The notes below the pieces were generated by a model that ran no database searches, was not told the origin of the DNA, and worked only from the letters and a program-made list of their open reading frames with translations. From Deltaproteobacteria bacterium (GTDB taxonomy: Bacteria > Desulfobacterota > SM23-61): a stretch of 6,947 bases of DNA. The stretch's first letter is position 1; each line of letters begins with the position of its first letter. This document shows positions 1-4,833 of the stretch, one piece after another. The stretch is taken from NCBI GenBank assembly GCA_016234425.1, contig JACRCA010000370.1:1-6947 (forward strand). Direction: 5' to 3'. Position numbers and translations under genes: made by a program.

Positions 1-86
1 CCCGATGTCCTACAATGGCTAAAGGGGCTCCCCAAAATGCCTCAATTATGTGCAGTAAAATATTAACCAGAGGGGAAAAATATGGG

Positions 87-138
87 ATAATCCAGAAATG
101 AAGGAGCTCTACTTCACATAATCCAGAGCTTCACATAA
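87..138. repeat. Short direct-repeat array next to a palindrome
   Basis: Two 10-mers are each repeated exactly: ataatccaga at 87-96 and 118-127, and cttcacataa at 112-121 and 129-138. Read on the minus strand, the second is TTATGTGAAG twice at 17-bp spacing, followed upstream by the related TTATGTTGAG inside the 144-165 palindrome. An inverted partner, attatgtg, is at 45-52. Clustered, similarly spaced copies of one 10-mer resemble recombinase or transposase binding sites at the end of a mobile element. That role is inference; the repeats themselves are read directly. Confidence 0.6.
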
Positions 139-143
139 CATTT

Positions 144-165
144 CTTATGTTGAGCTCAACATAAG
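144..165. repeat. Perfect 22-bp palindrome
   Basis: The half-site CTTATGTTGAG is followed directly by its reverse complement CTCAACATAAG with no spacer, giving a perfect 22-bp palindrome centred on GAGCTC. Its right end coincides with the point where the transposase reading frame (156-347, minus) stops resembling its family, so it looks like the boundary of an inserted or rearranged segment extending off the left edge. It could equally be a dimeric recombinase or regulator binding site. Confidence 0.75.
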
Positions 166-347
166 ATGTGGCTGTTCATCAATGCCCAGGCAACCACTCT
201 GGTTCCTGTTTCCCGAGTTACCTTCCTGATCCTCGAGATAAAATCCTCACGGTCTTGATCATCCTGAAATATCTGACTCCCGGCGATTCCACGAACCATC
301 ACATGGTGGAGAGTCCCGGGAGCATCCAATCGGGCTCGACGCGGCAT
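156..347 (-). pseudogene. Truncated REP-associated tyrosine transposase (RAYT, Y1/IS200-like), N-terminal fragment
   Basis: The 63-residue product starts MPRRARLDAPGTLHHVMVRG and contains the segment FQDDQDREDFISRI followed by VVAWALMNSH. This is the characteristic N-terminus of the Y1 (HUH superfamily) transposases associated with REP sequences, whose full length is roughly 150-330 residues. In the family, WALMxNH is followed by H-hydrophobic-H and several leucines, the metal-binding HUH motif. Here the frame runs into the 22-bp palindrome right after MNSHI and ends at TGA, so the HUH histidine pair and the catalytic tyrosine are lost. The ATG at 345-347 fits the family N-terminus; no strong ribosome binding site is seen. 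The gene is almost certainly inactive. Its strand matches that of the beta-lactamase upstream, but no functional link is implied. Confidence 0.85.
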
Positions 348-413
348 ACCGCTTATTTACCACAACCCCCTGACCCATGTAAAGTGTTAATTTTCAACTA
401 CGTCCCTTTAAAA

Positions 414-1463
414 TCAGCGTTTATCTAATGTTGGAGCTGGCGGCTGGAAGAGGAAAAAGTCATATATCGAACGGGCAATGTGCGCAATCGCACGTTCTCG
501 TTCTGAAATCCCTTTTTCCGATGATTTCACGAAGACGGCGATGGCCACATGTCCAGCGTCGTCTGGAAGCGTGATGATCCCCACGTCATTTATGATCCCA
601 TCCATTGTGCCAGTCTTGTGAGGAACGACCGTTTCTGGAGGCAGGATGCCTTTGAGCCGCGCCTCCCCCGTTTTACAGCGCTGCATAACATCGAGGAGCA
701 GCACTCCACTCTCACGTTTCAGCAGATCCCCGCGGTAAATCCGTTCTAACAACATCACCATGGCCTCGGGCGTACATGTATCCCGGGGATCCACCTCGAA
801 CTTGCTGGCTGCTGCTTTCCTCGACTCGGGGGTCGTTGCCTCATAGAGTTTTTTAAAGAGTTCGAGCGTCCATTCAGTTTCTGGCGGTAATGTGTAGCCC
901 GCCCAGTCAGCAATCAAATTTATGGTAGGGCGATTGATTTCCATATCCTGGATGCCCAGCGCTCTCATCCGAGCTGTGACAGCTTCTGGGCCCCCCGCCA
1001 GGCGCAACAGCACATCAGTAGCACTATTATCGCTGATCACCAGCATCAGTTCGAGAAGATTCCGGACTGAAAGCACCACTCCGGGCTTATTTATGAGGTG
1101 GGTCAGTGTTCCGCCCCCCGGATGGAGGTCACTTGCCTTCAGTTCAATCATCTGGTCGAGCGTTATCTCTCCTCGCTCGACCCGGGTGAGAAGTTGAACG
1201 GCGATAGGAACCTTATAGGCGCTGGCCATGGGGAAGCGCTCACTGGAATTGAAGGCTACCCTGCGACCGGACTCGATGTGAATGGCACTGACCCCAACAG
1301 TTCCCCCTGCTAATTTAGCTGCCCGGGTGATCTCACGTCCGAGCCGCTGGAACGGGACATCAGTAACGGGGGTTGTCTCGGGTTTAGCAGGGGTTTGAGC
1401 AAAACCTGCTGTAGAAAGGGAAAGGAGTAAAACCAACGAGAGGATTCTCAGTAATGGATTCAT
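414..1463 (-). CDS. Class A beta-lactamase-like serine hydrolase, secreted
   Basis: This 349-residue protein begins with a typical signal peptide: a basic N-terminus, a leucine-rich core at residues 5-17, and an Ala-Gly-Phe-Ala cleavage region near residue 22. It should therefore act in the periplasm. The penicillin-binding/beta-lactamase fold motifs are in order: S81-A-Y-K84 (nucleophile serine and lysine), S144-D-N146, and K283-T-G285. Residue 80-280 spacing is longer than usual: SDN to KTG is 139 residues, against about 104 in class A numbering. The extra length falls around residues 175-215. There the canonical omega-loop R-x-E-P-x-L-N is not recognisable; the nearest match is INRPTINLIADWAG. 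The general base Glu166 is therefore not assignable by eye. Known class A enzymes hydrolyse beta-lactams by acyl-serine chemistry, but activity here is uncertain. The ATG is supported by AAGGAGG 11 nt upstream and by the signal peptide. It is transcribed alone, away from vapBC. Confidence 0.88.
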   Translation of the reverse strand: MNPLLRILSLVLLLSLSTAGFAQTPAKPETTPVTDVPFQRLGREITRAAKLAGGTVGVSAIHIESGRRVAFNSSERFPMASAYKVPIAVQLLTRVERGEITLDQMIELKASDLHPGGGTLTHLINKPGVVLSVRNLLELMLVISDNSATDVLLRLAGGPEAVTARMRALGIQDMEINRPTINLIADWAGYTLPPETEWTLELFKKLYEATTPESRKAAASKFEVDPRDTCTPEAMVMLLERIYRGDLLKRESGVLLLDVMQRCKTGEARLKGILPPETVVPHKTGTMDGIINDVGIITLPDDAGHVAIAVFVKSSEKGISERERAIAHIARSIYDFFLFQPPAPTLDKR

Positions 1464-1474
1464 GCTGATCAGCC

Positions 1475-1481
1475 CCTCCTT
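1475..1481 (-). promoter_or_regulatory. Ribosome binding site of the beta-lactamase gene
   Basis: AAGGAGG on the minus strand, 11 nt before the ATG at 1461-1463. It decides this start: the same frame stays open upstream to a stop at 1638-1640 but contains no ATG, GTG or TTG there. Confidence 0.7.
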
Positions 1482-1529
1482 ACATAGGGATTGTGGGGTC
1501 AGTCTCGCACAGGGGTATTCAATTTCCCA

Positions 1530-1535
1530 AGTATA
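1530..1535 (-). promoter_or_regulatory. Possible -10 element for the beta-lactamase gene
   Basis: TATACT on the minus strand would give a 5' leader of about 60 nt. No convincing -35 hexamer lies 17 bp upstream, where the sequence is A-rich. Weak support only. Confidence 0.25.
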
Positions 1536-1695
1536 TGCTTTATTATTTTTCGTCTGTTCTACTTTTCTGAGATTCTCGACAATGGGGATAAATCTCTTTT
1601 GAATCTCGGCTGCAAGTCCAACAGTCGATATCCCAGTTTATTGCTTCTCACCGATCGGACGCCTCCATTCTTTGTATTGGAAGTGGTAACAGAAT

Positions 1696-2055
1696 TTACC
1701 TATAAGAAACCCTGAGCTTTCTGGCCGCTAATCTCAATTTTGCATCCGTCGTCCACAAAGGTGTCCCCGACAGCTGGGCGGAAGCCAGGAGATGGGCATC
1801 GACGAACCCGATCCCCATCCCTATAAGCCCGTTCTCTTCTATAAAATAGAGGAGTTCATCCAGAGAAACAGTTGGAGCCATGGGAAGGGATTGAAGAAGG
1901 GAAAGAAACTCTTTCCTGTTTTTAATGTTACCGCAGGCCAATTCACCGATTATAAATAGATGGCAGACGACCTGGTCATCCAATAGCAATTCTTCGAGAT
2001 GGTGGCTTCCCTCCCGGAGATGGGCAACCCATATAGAGGTATCAGCAATGACCAC
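1696..2055 (-). CDS. vapC: VapC-family PIN-domain toxin (ribonuclease)
   Basis: This 119-residue protein is a compact PIN domain, slightly shorter than the usual 125-140. The acidic metal-binding residues of VapC nucleases are all present: D5 in IADTSIW, E38 in IIGELA, D86 in GFVDAHLL and D104 in WTTDAKLR. PIN toxins are Mg2+-dependent RNases, typically cutting tRNA or rRNA to stop translation, and are held inactive by VapB. The likely start is GTG at 2053-2055, two bases after the vapB stop (TAG), so translation is probably coupled to vapB. No separate strong ribosome binding site is seen. The gene looks intact and functional. The RNA target cannot be predicted from sequence. Confidence 0.92.
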   Translation of the reverse strand: MVIADTSIWVAHLREGSHHLEELLLDDQVVCHLFIIGELACGNIKNRKEFLSLLQSLPMAPTVSLDELLYFIEENGLIGMGIGFVDAHLLASAQLSGTPLWTTDAKLRLAARKLRVSYR

Positions 2056-2057
2056 GG

Positions 2058-2261
2058 CTATGATTTAGCTGGCCTAGGCCTTCGAATTGGGCGAAGGCTC
2101 TTTTCTGTTCCCCCCAATTTAGCAAGCCGCTTGCAACTTTCCCGGGCTATCAAGGCTTCCAGTCCAAGTCGCACCAAAGCAGTCTTTTCCTTAACTCCGG
2201 TCAGACGAGATGCCTTCTCCAAAATTTCATCGTCTATGTTCAAGGTTGACCTCATATGCAT
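2058..2261 (-). CDS. vapB: VapB-family antitoxin
   Basis: This 67-residue protein has the form MHMRSTLNIDDEILEKASRLTG, a ribbon-helix-helix-like DNA-binding N-terminus (strand RSTLNI, then two helices through about residue 40). A basic C-terminal tail ends RRPRPAKS and would wrap the toxin. This is the short VapB type that pairs with small PIN toxins. It lies directly upstream of vapC with a 2-nt gap, the standard antitoxin-first order. Two starts are possible: ATG at 2259-2261 (MHMRST...) and ATG at 2253-2255 (MRSTLNI...). The family N-terminus and the promoter position favour the second, giving 65 residues on a leaderless mRNA. Expression is probably autorepressed through the inverted repeat at 2256-2271. 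Confidence 0.88.
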   Translation of the reverse strand: MHMRSTLNIDDEILEKASRLTGVKEKTALVRLGLEALIARESCKRLAKLGGTEKSLRPIRRPRPAKS

Positions 2262-2271
2262 AAGTATGCAT
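2256..2271. promoter_or_regulatory. Candidate VapBC autoregulatory operator
   Basis: A perfect 7-2-7 inverted repeat, ATGCATA-ag-TATGCAT, covers the predicted -10 box and the vapB start. VapB-VapC complexes of this family repress their own promoter by binding such inverted repeats. The location fits; binding is inferred. Confidence 0.5.
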
Positions 2272-2291
2272 CATTTGAGCATATATGTCAA
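2263..2291 (-). promoter_or_regulatory. Predicted vapBC promoter (sigma70-like)
   Basis: On the minus strand, TTGACA (2286-2291, perfect -35) is followed after exactly 17 bp by CATACT (2263-2268, -10, 4 of 6 bases). Transcription would start about 2255-2257, essentially at the second vapB ATG, so there is no room for a ribosome binding site. The -35 and spacing are strong; the start point is inferred. Confidence 0.6.
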
Positions 2292-2548
2292 TGGCAAAAT
2301 CTTGCCCCGCGGACGCCCGAGTGAGAAAGGGGGCGTAGGTCCGATGATTCCGAAATAACATTCGCCGAAAATTTGTTTTCCAATTACAACGACCTGATCG
2401 AACCTACAACCCCTCTTTTCTGCGAGCATATGATCAATTCCGCGTCAAAAAAGTCAATAGAAGTTGGAAACATAATGGGGGGTTTCTCTTGACTTTCTCC
2501 AGGAAGGCTGATTAGAATCAGGTTGAGGGAGTAGGGAGGAAGAATTAA
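2292..2548. other. Intergenic stretch with small hairpins, no gene recognised
   Basis: No protein I can recognise is encoded here on either strand. Two small inverted repeats are visible: ggcaa-aatc-ttgcc at 2293-2306, and cggacgccc at 2310-2318 against gggcgtaggtccg at 2331-2343 (with a bulge). Open frames here are short and look non-coding. The N-terminal half of the protease remnant at 2549-2734 would be expected at the right end but is not recognisable. Confidence 0.4.
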
Positions 2549-2734
2549 AAGGAGGTCATTAAGAAGCCTATCGGAAACGCCTACTTTGAATATCAAGGAA
2601 AGATAAGAGCAGCGCCCGTTGTGTTTGGTGACAAAGGGGTATTTTTGTTAGGCGCTACGACCATTGAGGCTTTGGGGATGATCCTGGATCCCATTCGTAG
2701 AGAATTGAAACCTCTTCCTATGGTGCTCATGTAA
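2549..2734 (+). pseudogene. C-terminal remnant of a retropepsin-like (clan AA) aspartic protease
   Basis: A plus-strand frame opening after TAA at 2546-2548 and ending with TAA at 2732-2734 has no start codon at its head. It encodes about 61 residues including KPIGNAYFEYQGK, APVVFGDKG, FLLGATTIEALGM, LDPIRRELK and PLPMVLM. This is the typical C-terminal half of small single-domain bacterial aspartyl proteases (about 120 residues): a flap strand, the hydrophobic LLGATTLEALG segment, and the DP-x-RREL-x-P tail ending in methionine. The catalytic DTGA motif belongs to the N-terminal half and is missing. No ATG precedes it, and an AAGGAGGT sequence at 2549-2556 is not followed by a usable start. 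The gene is 5'-truncated and presumably dead. In other genomes such genes often stand alone or beside toxin-antitoxin pairs. Confidence 0.75.
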
Positions 2735-2780
2735 ACCTAAATGTTCCATCATTGCGCAGGGTAACTTTCAGATCCTACTA

Positions 2781-2804
2781 AGTAAATTTTTCTAGTAAAT
2801 TTTT
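2781..2804. repeat. 11-bp direct repeat
   Basis: agtaaattttt occurs at 2781-2791 and again at 2794-2804 (13-bp period) in an AT-rich stretch following the protease remnant. It may be slippage or a footprint of a rearrangement. Confidence 0.5.
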
Positions 2805-2830
2805 AGGGGTAAGTGACAGTTTTAGGGATA

Positions 2831-2905
2831 AGATCTCAACAAGGGAGAGAATATTTCTGCGGAAGAAACTATCGAGCGATTTAGAAATGTGGAGTGTTGA
2901 GATCT
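2831..2905. repeat. 11-bp inverted repeat with 53-nt spacer
   Basis: agatctcaaca at 2831-2841 is the exact reverse complement of tgttgagatct at 2895-2905. The right arm ends 35 bp before the start of the 121-aa gene at 2941. The repeat may be a stem in a leader RNA, an operator pair, or the terminal repeats of a very small non-autonomous element; nothing in the 53-nt spacer distinguishes these. Confidence 0.55.
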
Positions 2906-2940
2906 GACCGCAATTTTGTTGCCTCCCCGAATAGAAAACA

Positions 2941-3306
2941 ATGAGTAGAGATGAACTGGCGAAAGAATTAGATGTGTGGCCCTGGGATGTTGACGACTGG
3001 CTTCTTTTAGGATGCCCCGCGAGAAAAATTCGAAGGCAGTGGGAATTCGACATTGAACTGGTAAAAATTTGGTTAAAAAGCGAAAAAATCAAAATTAAAC
3101 GAATTAAGCCACATCGTTTGCCGACAAGACCTTTATTCGACCAACGTTGGTCCGGAAAACGATGCCCGATTTGTACTGACAGAGGATTTCCTGGAGAAAA
3201 GGCGGGGAGGCTTTACAGCTTTGGAGAGATATTTGAGGGGCAGTGGCATCTTAGAAGAACTGGAATCCCATGCGGACATTCTCAAAATTTAAACTATATA
3301 TTATGA
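2941..3306 (+). CDS. Unrecognised 121-aa protein with HTH-like N-terminus and possible zinc site
   Basis: I do not recognise this as a named family. Residues 1-45 (SRDELAKELDVWPWDVDDWL, then GCPARK, then WEFDIELVKIWL) follow the pattern of excisionase/MerR-like or terminase-small-subunit (Nu1-like) winged helix-turn-helix domains, in which a short helix-turn-helix is followed by a 'wing' and a D-x-x-x-V-x-x-WL helix. A lysine/isoleucine-rich basic linker follows (46-60). Then C75-P-I-C78 and C111-G-H113 could form one C2CH metal site. A frame stop at 2932-2934 fixes the start at or after 2941. No good ribosome binding site precedes the ATG, so expression is uncertain. It is flanked by repeats and differs in base composition from the genes to its right, which suggests acquisition by transfer. 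It could be a transcription regulator or a phage/mobile element accessory protein. Confidence 0.6.
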   Translation: MSRDELAKELDVWPWDVDDWLLLGCPARKIRRQWEFDIELVKIWLKSEKIKIKRIKPHRLPTRPLFDQRWSGKRCPICTDRGFPGEKAGRLYSFGEIFEGQWHLRRTGIPCGHSQNLNYIL

Positions 3307-3496
3307 ATTCCTACAATTATTGGTCCTTCCTGCCCAGTTGGCGGTGCGGTTTCGTTGAGTTCTAACTTTGCCCAGTGGCAATAAAAAATTTGGGCAGTTC
3401 ATTTCACCTTTTGGGAAAATGTAATGTAAACTCCTAAAATTTTTTCTCCATGTAAGCAAAAGTTCCCTACCCGAAACCGCAAGCATACTCTCTGAT
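3307..3496. other. Intergenic stretch with a separated inverted repeat
   Basis: No gene is recognisable here. tgcggtttcg at 3345-3354 is the reverse complement of cgaaaccgca at 3472-3481, with 117 nt between. The motif tgcccagt occurs twice, near 3331 and 3369, the second within a small hairpin ttgcc-cagt-ggcaa. There is no T-run, so this is not a clear terminator for the gene ending at 3306. Confidence 0.4.
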
Positions 3497-3608
3497 GGGA
3501 AATGGGACGTCGGGAAATGGGACGTCCGTGCAGAACGTGCTTTGATTTTCTGTAATAGCATTTATTTTCCTCTCTCTTTGCTATGCATTTTCTGCACGGA
3601 CGTCCCAT
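3497..3608. repeat. 15-bp tandem repeat forming one arm of a 19-bp inverted repeat
   Basis: gggaaatgggacgtc is repeated perfectly head to tail at 3497-3511 and 3512-3526. The second copy continues so that 3517-3535 (atgggacgtccgtgcagaa) is the exact reverse complement of 3590-3608, leaving a 54-nt AT/pyrimidine-rich spacer. The core GGACGTCC is itself palindromic. The arrangement resembles a paired REP/BIME-like or MITE-like element. As RNA it would form a long stem 50-160 nt before the dehydrogenase gene. The repeat is read directly; class and function are inferred. Confidence 0.7.
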
Positions 3609-3646
3609 CTTTTCTGTGCTTAAGTTTTGACCATACTTAATCGCTT

Positions 3647-3654
3647 GGAGGAGG
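3647..3654 (+). promoter_or_regulatory. Ribosome binding site of the alcohol dehydrogenase gene
   Basis: GGAGGAGG, six bases before the ATG at 3661, is a strong Shine-Dalgarno sequence and fixes this start. No convincing -35/-10 pair is seen between it and the inverted repeat ending at 3608. Confidence 0.8.
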
Positions 3655-3660
3655 AAAGTT

Positions 3661-4764
3661 ATGAAAGCCAAGGCCGCAATCCTTTTTACAGTAGGACAGA
3701 AATTAGACATTCGAGAAGTTGAGGTAGAGCCCCCCCGGTCTGGAGAAGTCATGATCCGGATGGCCGCTGCCGGCATTTGTCACAGTGACCTCCATGTGAT
3801 GACCGGCCATCTGGTAGCTCAACTGCCCGCCATCCTGGGCCACGAAGGGTCAGGAATCGTGGCGGAAGTGGGGCCGGGAGTGACGAATGTAAAGCCGGGG
3901 GATCAAGTCATCCGCCTGTGGCGCCTCTCCTGCGGGATATGTGAATACTGCAGCAATGGCCGCCCGGCCCTTTGTGCTGAGGGTTTACAAATCCGAATGA
4001 CGGGGCGCCTCCTGGATGGTACCACCCGGTTCAAACTCGACGGGATGGAGATCAAACATTTTGCCGGAGTCTCCAGTTTTTCCGAGTATTCGGTGATTCC
4101 CGCAAAAGCGGTGGTCAAGATCCCTGACGATTTCCCGCTCGACAAGGCGACGCTCCTCGGGTGCGGAGTGATCACAGGCGTAGGAGCCGTATTCAACGCC
4201 GCCCGGGTCAAGCCTGGAAGCAGCGTTGCGGTCTTTGGTTCAGGGGGGGTGGGCATCAATGTCATCCAAGGTGCCGCCATCGCGGGTGCAGAAAAAATCA
4301 TAGCCGTCGACCTCCTTCCGAACAAGCTGCAGTTTGCCAAACAGTTCGGCGCCACCCATACCATCAACGCCAAGGAAATGAATCCAGTGGAGGTCATCCG
4401 ATCCCTGACTGGCGGCAGAGGTGTGGACTATGCCTTCGAAGTGATCGGGCTGCCGGCGACGATTCGCCAGGCCTACGATTGCCTCTGCCGGCGGGGGATA
4501 GCGGTCGTTGTTGGGGTCACGCCGATGACCACGGAAGTTTCTGTGCCCATCATGACTCTTGTCTTTGAAGAACGGGCCCTGACCGGATCGATCTATGGCT
4601 CGAGCCGTCCTCAGATCGACATTCCCATGTTGATCAATCTTTACCGGGCTGGAAAGCTAAAGTTGGATGAGCTATTGACGGGGCGGTACCCCTTGTCCCA
4701 GATCAACGAGGCCTATGAAGCCCTTGAGCGCGGAGAGGGATTGCGGAGCATCGCAACATTCTGA
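3661..4764 (+). CDS. Zinc-dependent alcohol dehydrogenase (MDR superfamily)
   Basis: This 367-residue protein matches the usual length of zinc-containing medium-chain dehydrogenases. Catalytic zinc ligands are visible as C40 in GICHSD, H61-E62 in GHEGSG, and C168 in LGCGV. The structural-zinc lobe carries four cysteines, C91, C94, C97 and C105 (CGICEYC...ALC). The Rossmann glycines are G193-S-G-G-V-G198, and D217 at the end of the second strand (IIAVDLLPNK) indicates NAD(H) rather than NADP(H). A DGTTRF segment near residues 119-124 is typical of the class III-like/NDMA-type zinc dehydrogenases. The enzyme should be cytoplasmic and interconvert alcohols with aldehydes or ketones; the substrate is not predictable. 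It has a strong ribosome binding site and is the only plus-strand gene here, converging on the oxidoreductase at 4834-5862. It looks complete. Confidence 0.93.
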   Translation: MKAKAAILFTVGQKLDIREVEVEPPRSGEVMIRMAAAGICHSDLHVMTGHLVAQLPAILGHEGSGIVAEVGPGVTNVKPGDQVIRLWRLSCGICEYCSNGRPALCAEGLQIRMTGRLLDGTTRFKLDGMEIKHFAGVSSFSEYSVIPAKAVVKIPDDFPLDKATLLGCGVITGVGAVFNAARVKPGSSVAVFGSGGVGINVIQGAAIAGAEKIIAVDLLPNKLQFAKQFGATHTINAKEMNPVEVIRSLTGGRGVDYAFEVIGLPATIRQAYDCLCRRGIAVVVGVTPMTTEVSVPIMTLVFEERALTGSIYGSSRPQIDIPMLINLYRAGKLKLDELLTGRYPLSQINEAYEALERGEGLRSIATF

Positions 4765-4767
4765 GGG

Positions 4768-4800
4768 CGAATTCACCGCGGTTTGACCGCAGCGAGTTCG
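4768..4800. terminator. Hairpin between convergent genes, possible bidirectional terminator
   Basis: A perfect inner stem gcggt-ttg-accgc (4778-4790) is extended by an imperfect outer stem (cgaattc against gagttcg). It begins 4 bases after the dehydrogenase stop and lies 34 bases beyond the stop of the opposing gene. No T-run follows in either direction, so intrinsic termination is uncertain. Confidence 0.4.
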
Positions 4801-4833
4801 TCGGGAACCGGGGCTACCAGAGGGTGGGGAGTT

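Larger units (their letters stand above)
1464..1637 (-). other. Open frame upstream of and in frame with the beta-lactamase gene; possible gene remnant
   Basis: The beta-lactamase frame is open for 58 further codons upstream without any start codon. The first part reads like protein (GLAAEIQKRFIPIVENLRK) but matches no family I recognise. The part nearer the ATG overlaps a GGGGTCAG motif at 1495-1502 (plus strand) of the kind seen next to RAYT genes. It may be chance or a decayed gene fragment; the signal peptide at 1463 shows that it is not part of the mature lactamase. Confidence 0.2.

Noticed and set aside
1491..1715. Plus-strand open frame of 74 codons between the beta-lactamase and vapC genes
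   Set aside because: Aromatic-rich, low-complexity-like translation with no family resemblance; it overlaps the vapC end and the beta-lactamase leader, and has no ribosome binding site.
1999..2358. Plus-strand open frame of 119 codons across vapB
   Set aside because: It is the antisense shadow of vapBC, which has clear motifs on the other strand.
2549..2556. Perfect Shine-Dalgarno-like AAGGAGGT
   Set aside because: No start codon lies at a workable distance; the only in-frame candidate (ATT at 2558) is too close, so it is probably chance within the protease remnant.
2384..2596. Minus-strand open frame of 70 codons
   Set aside because: It overlaps the protease remnant antisense and resembles no protein; probably a chance frame.
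3497..3608. Possible CRISPR array
   Set aside because: There are only two tandem 15-bp units with no spacers, plus one inverted copy; no cas genes are present.
3627..3632. TTGACC as a -35 box for the alcohol dehydrogenase gene
   Set aside because: The matching -10 would fall within the ribosome binding site at 3647-3654.
3399..3776. Minus-strand open frame of 125 codons overlapping the dehydrogenase start
   Set aside because: It runs through the inverted repeat and antisense to a well-supported gene; composition and content look non-coding.
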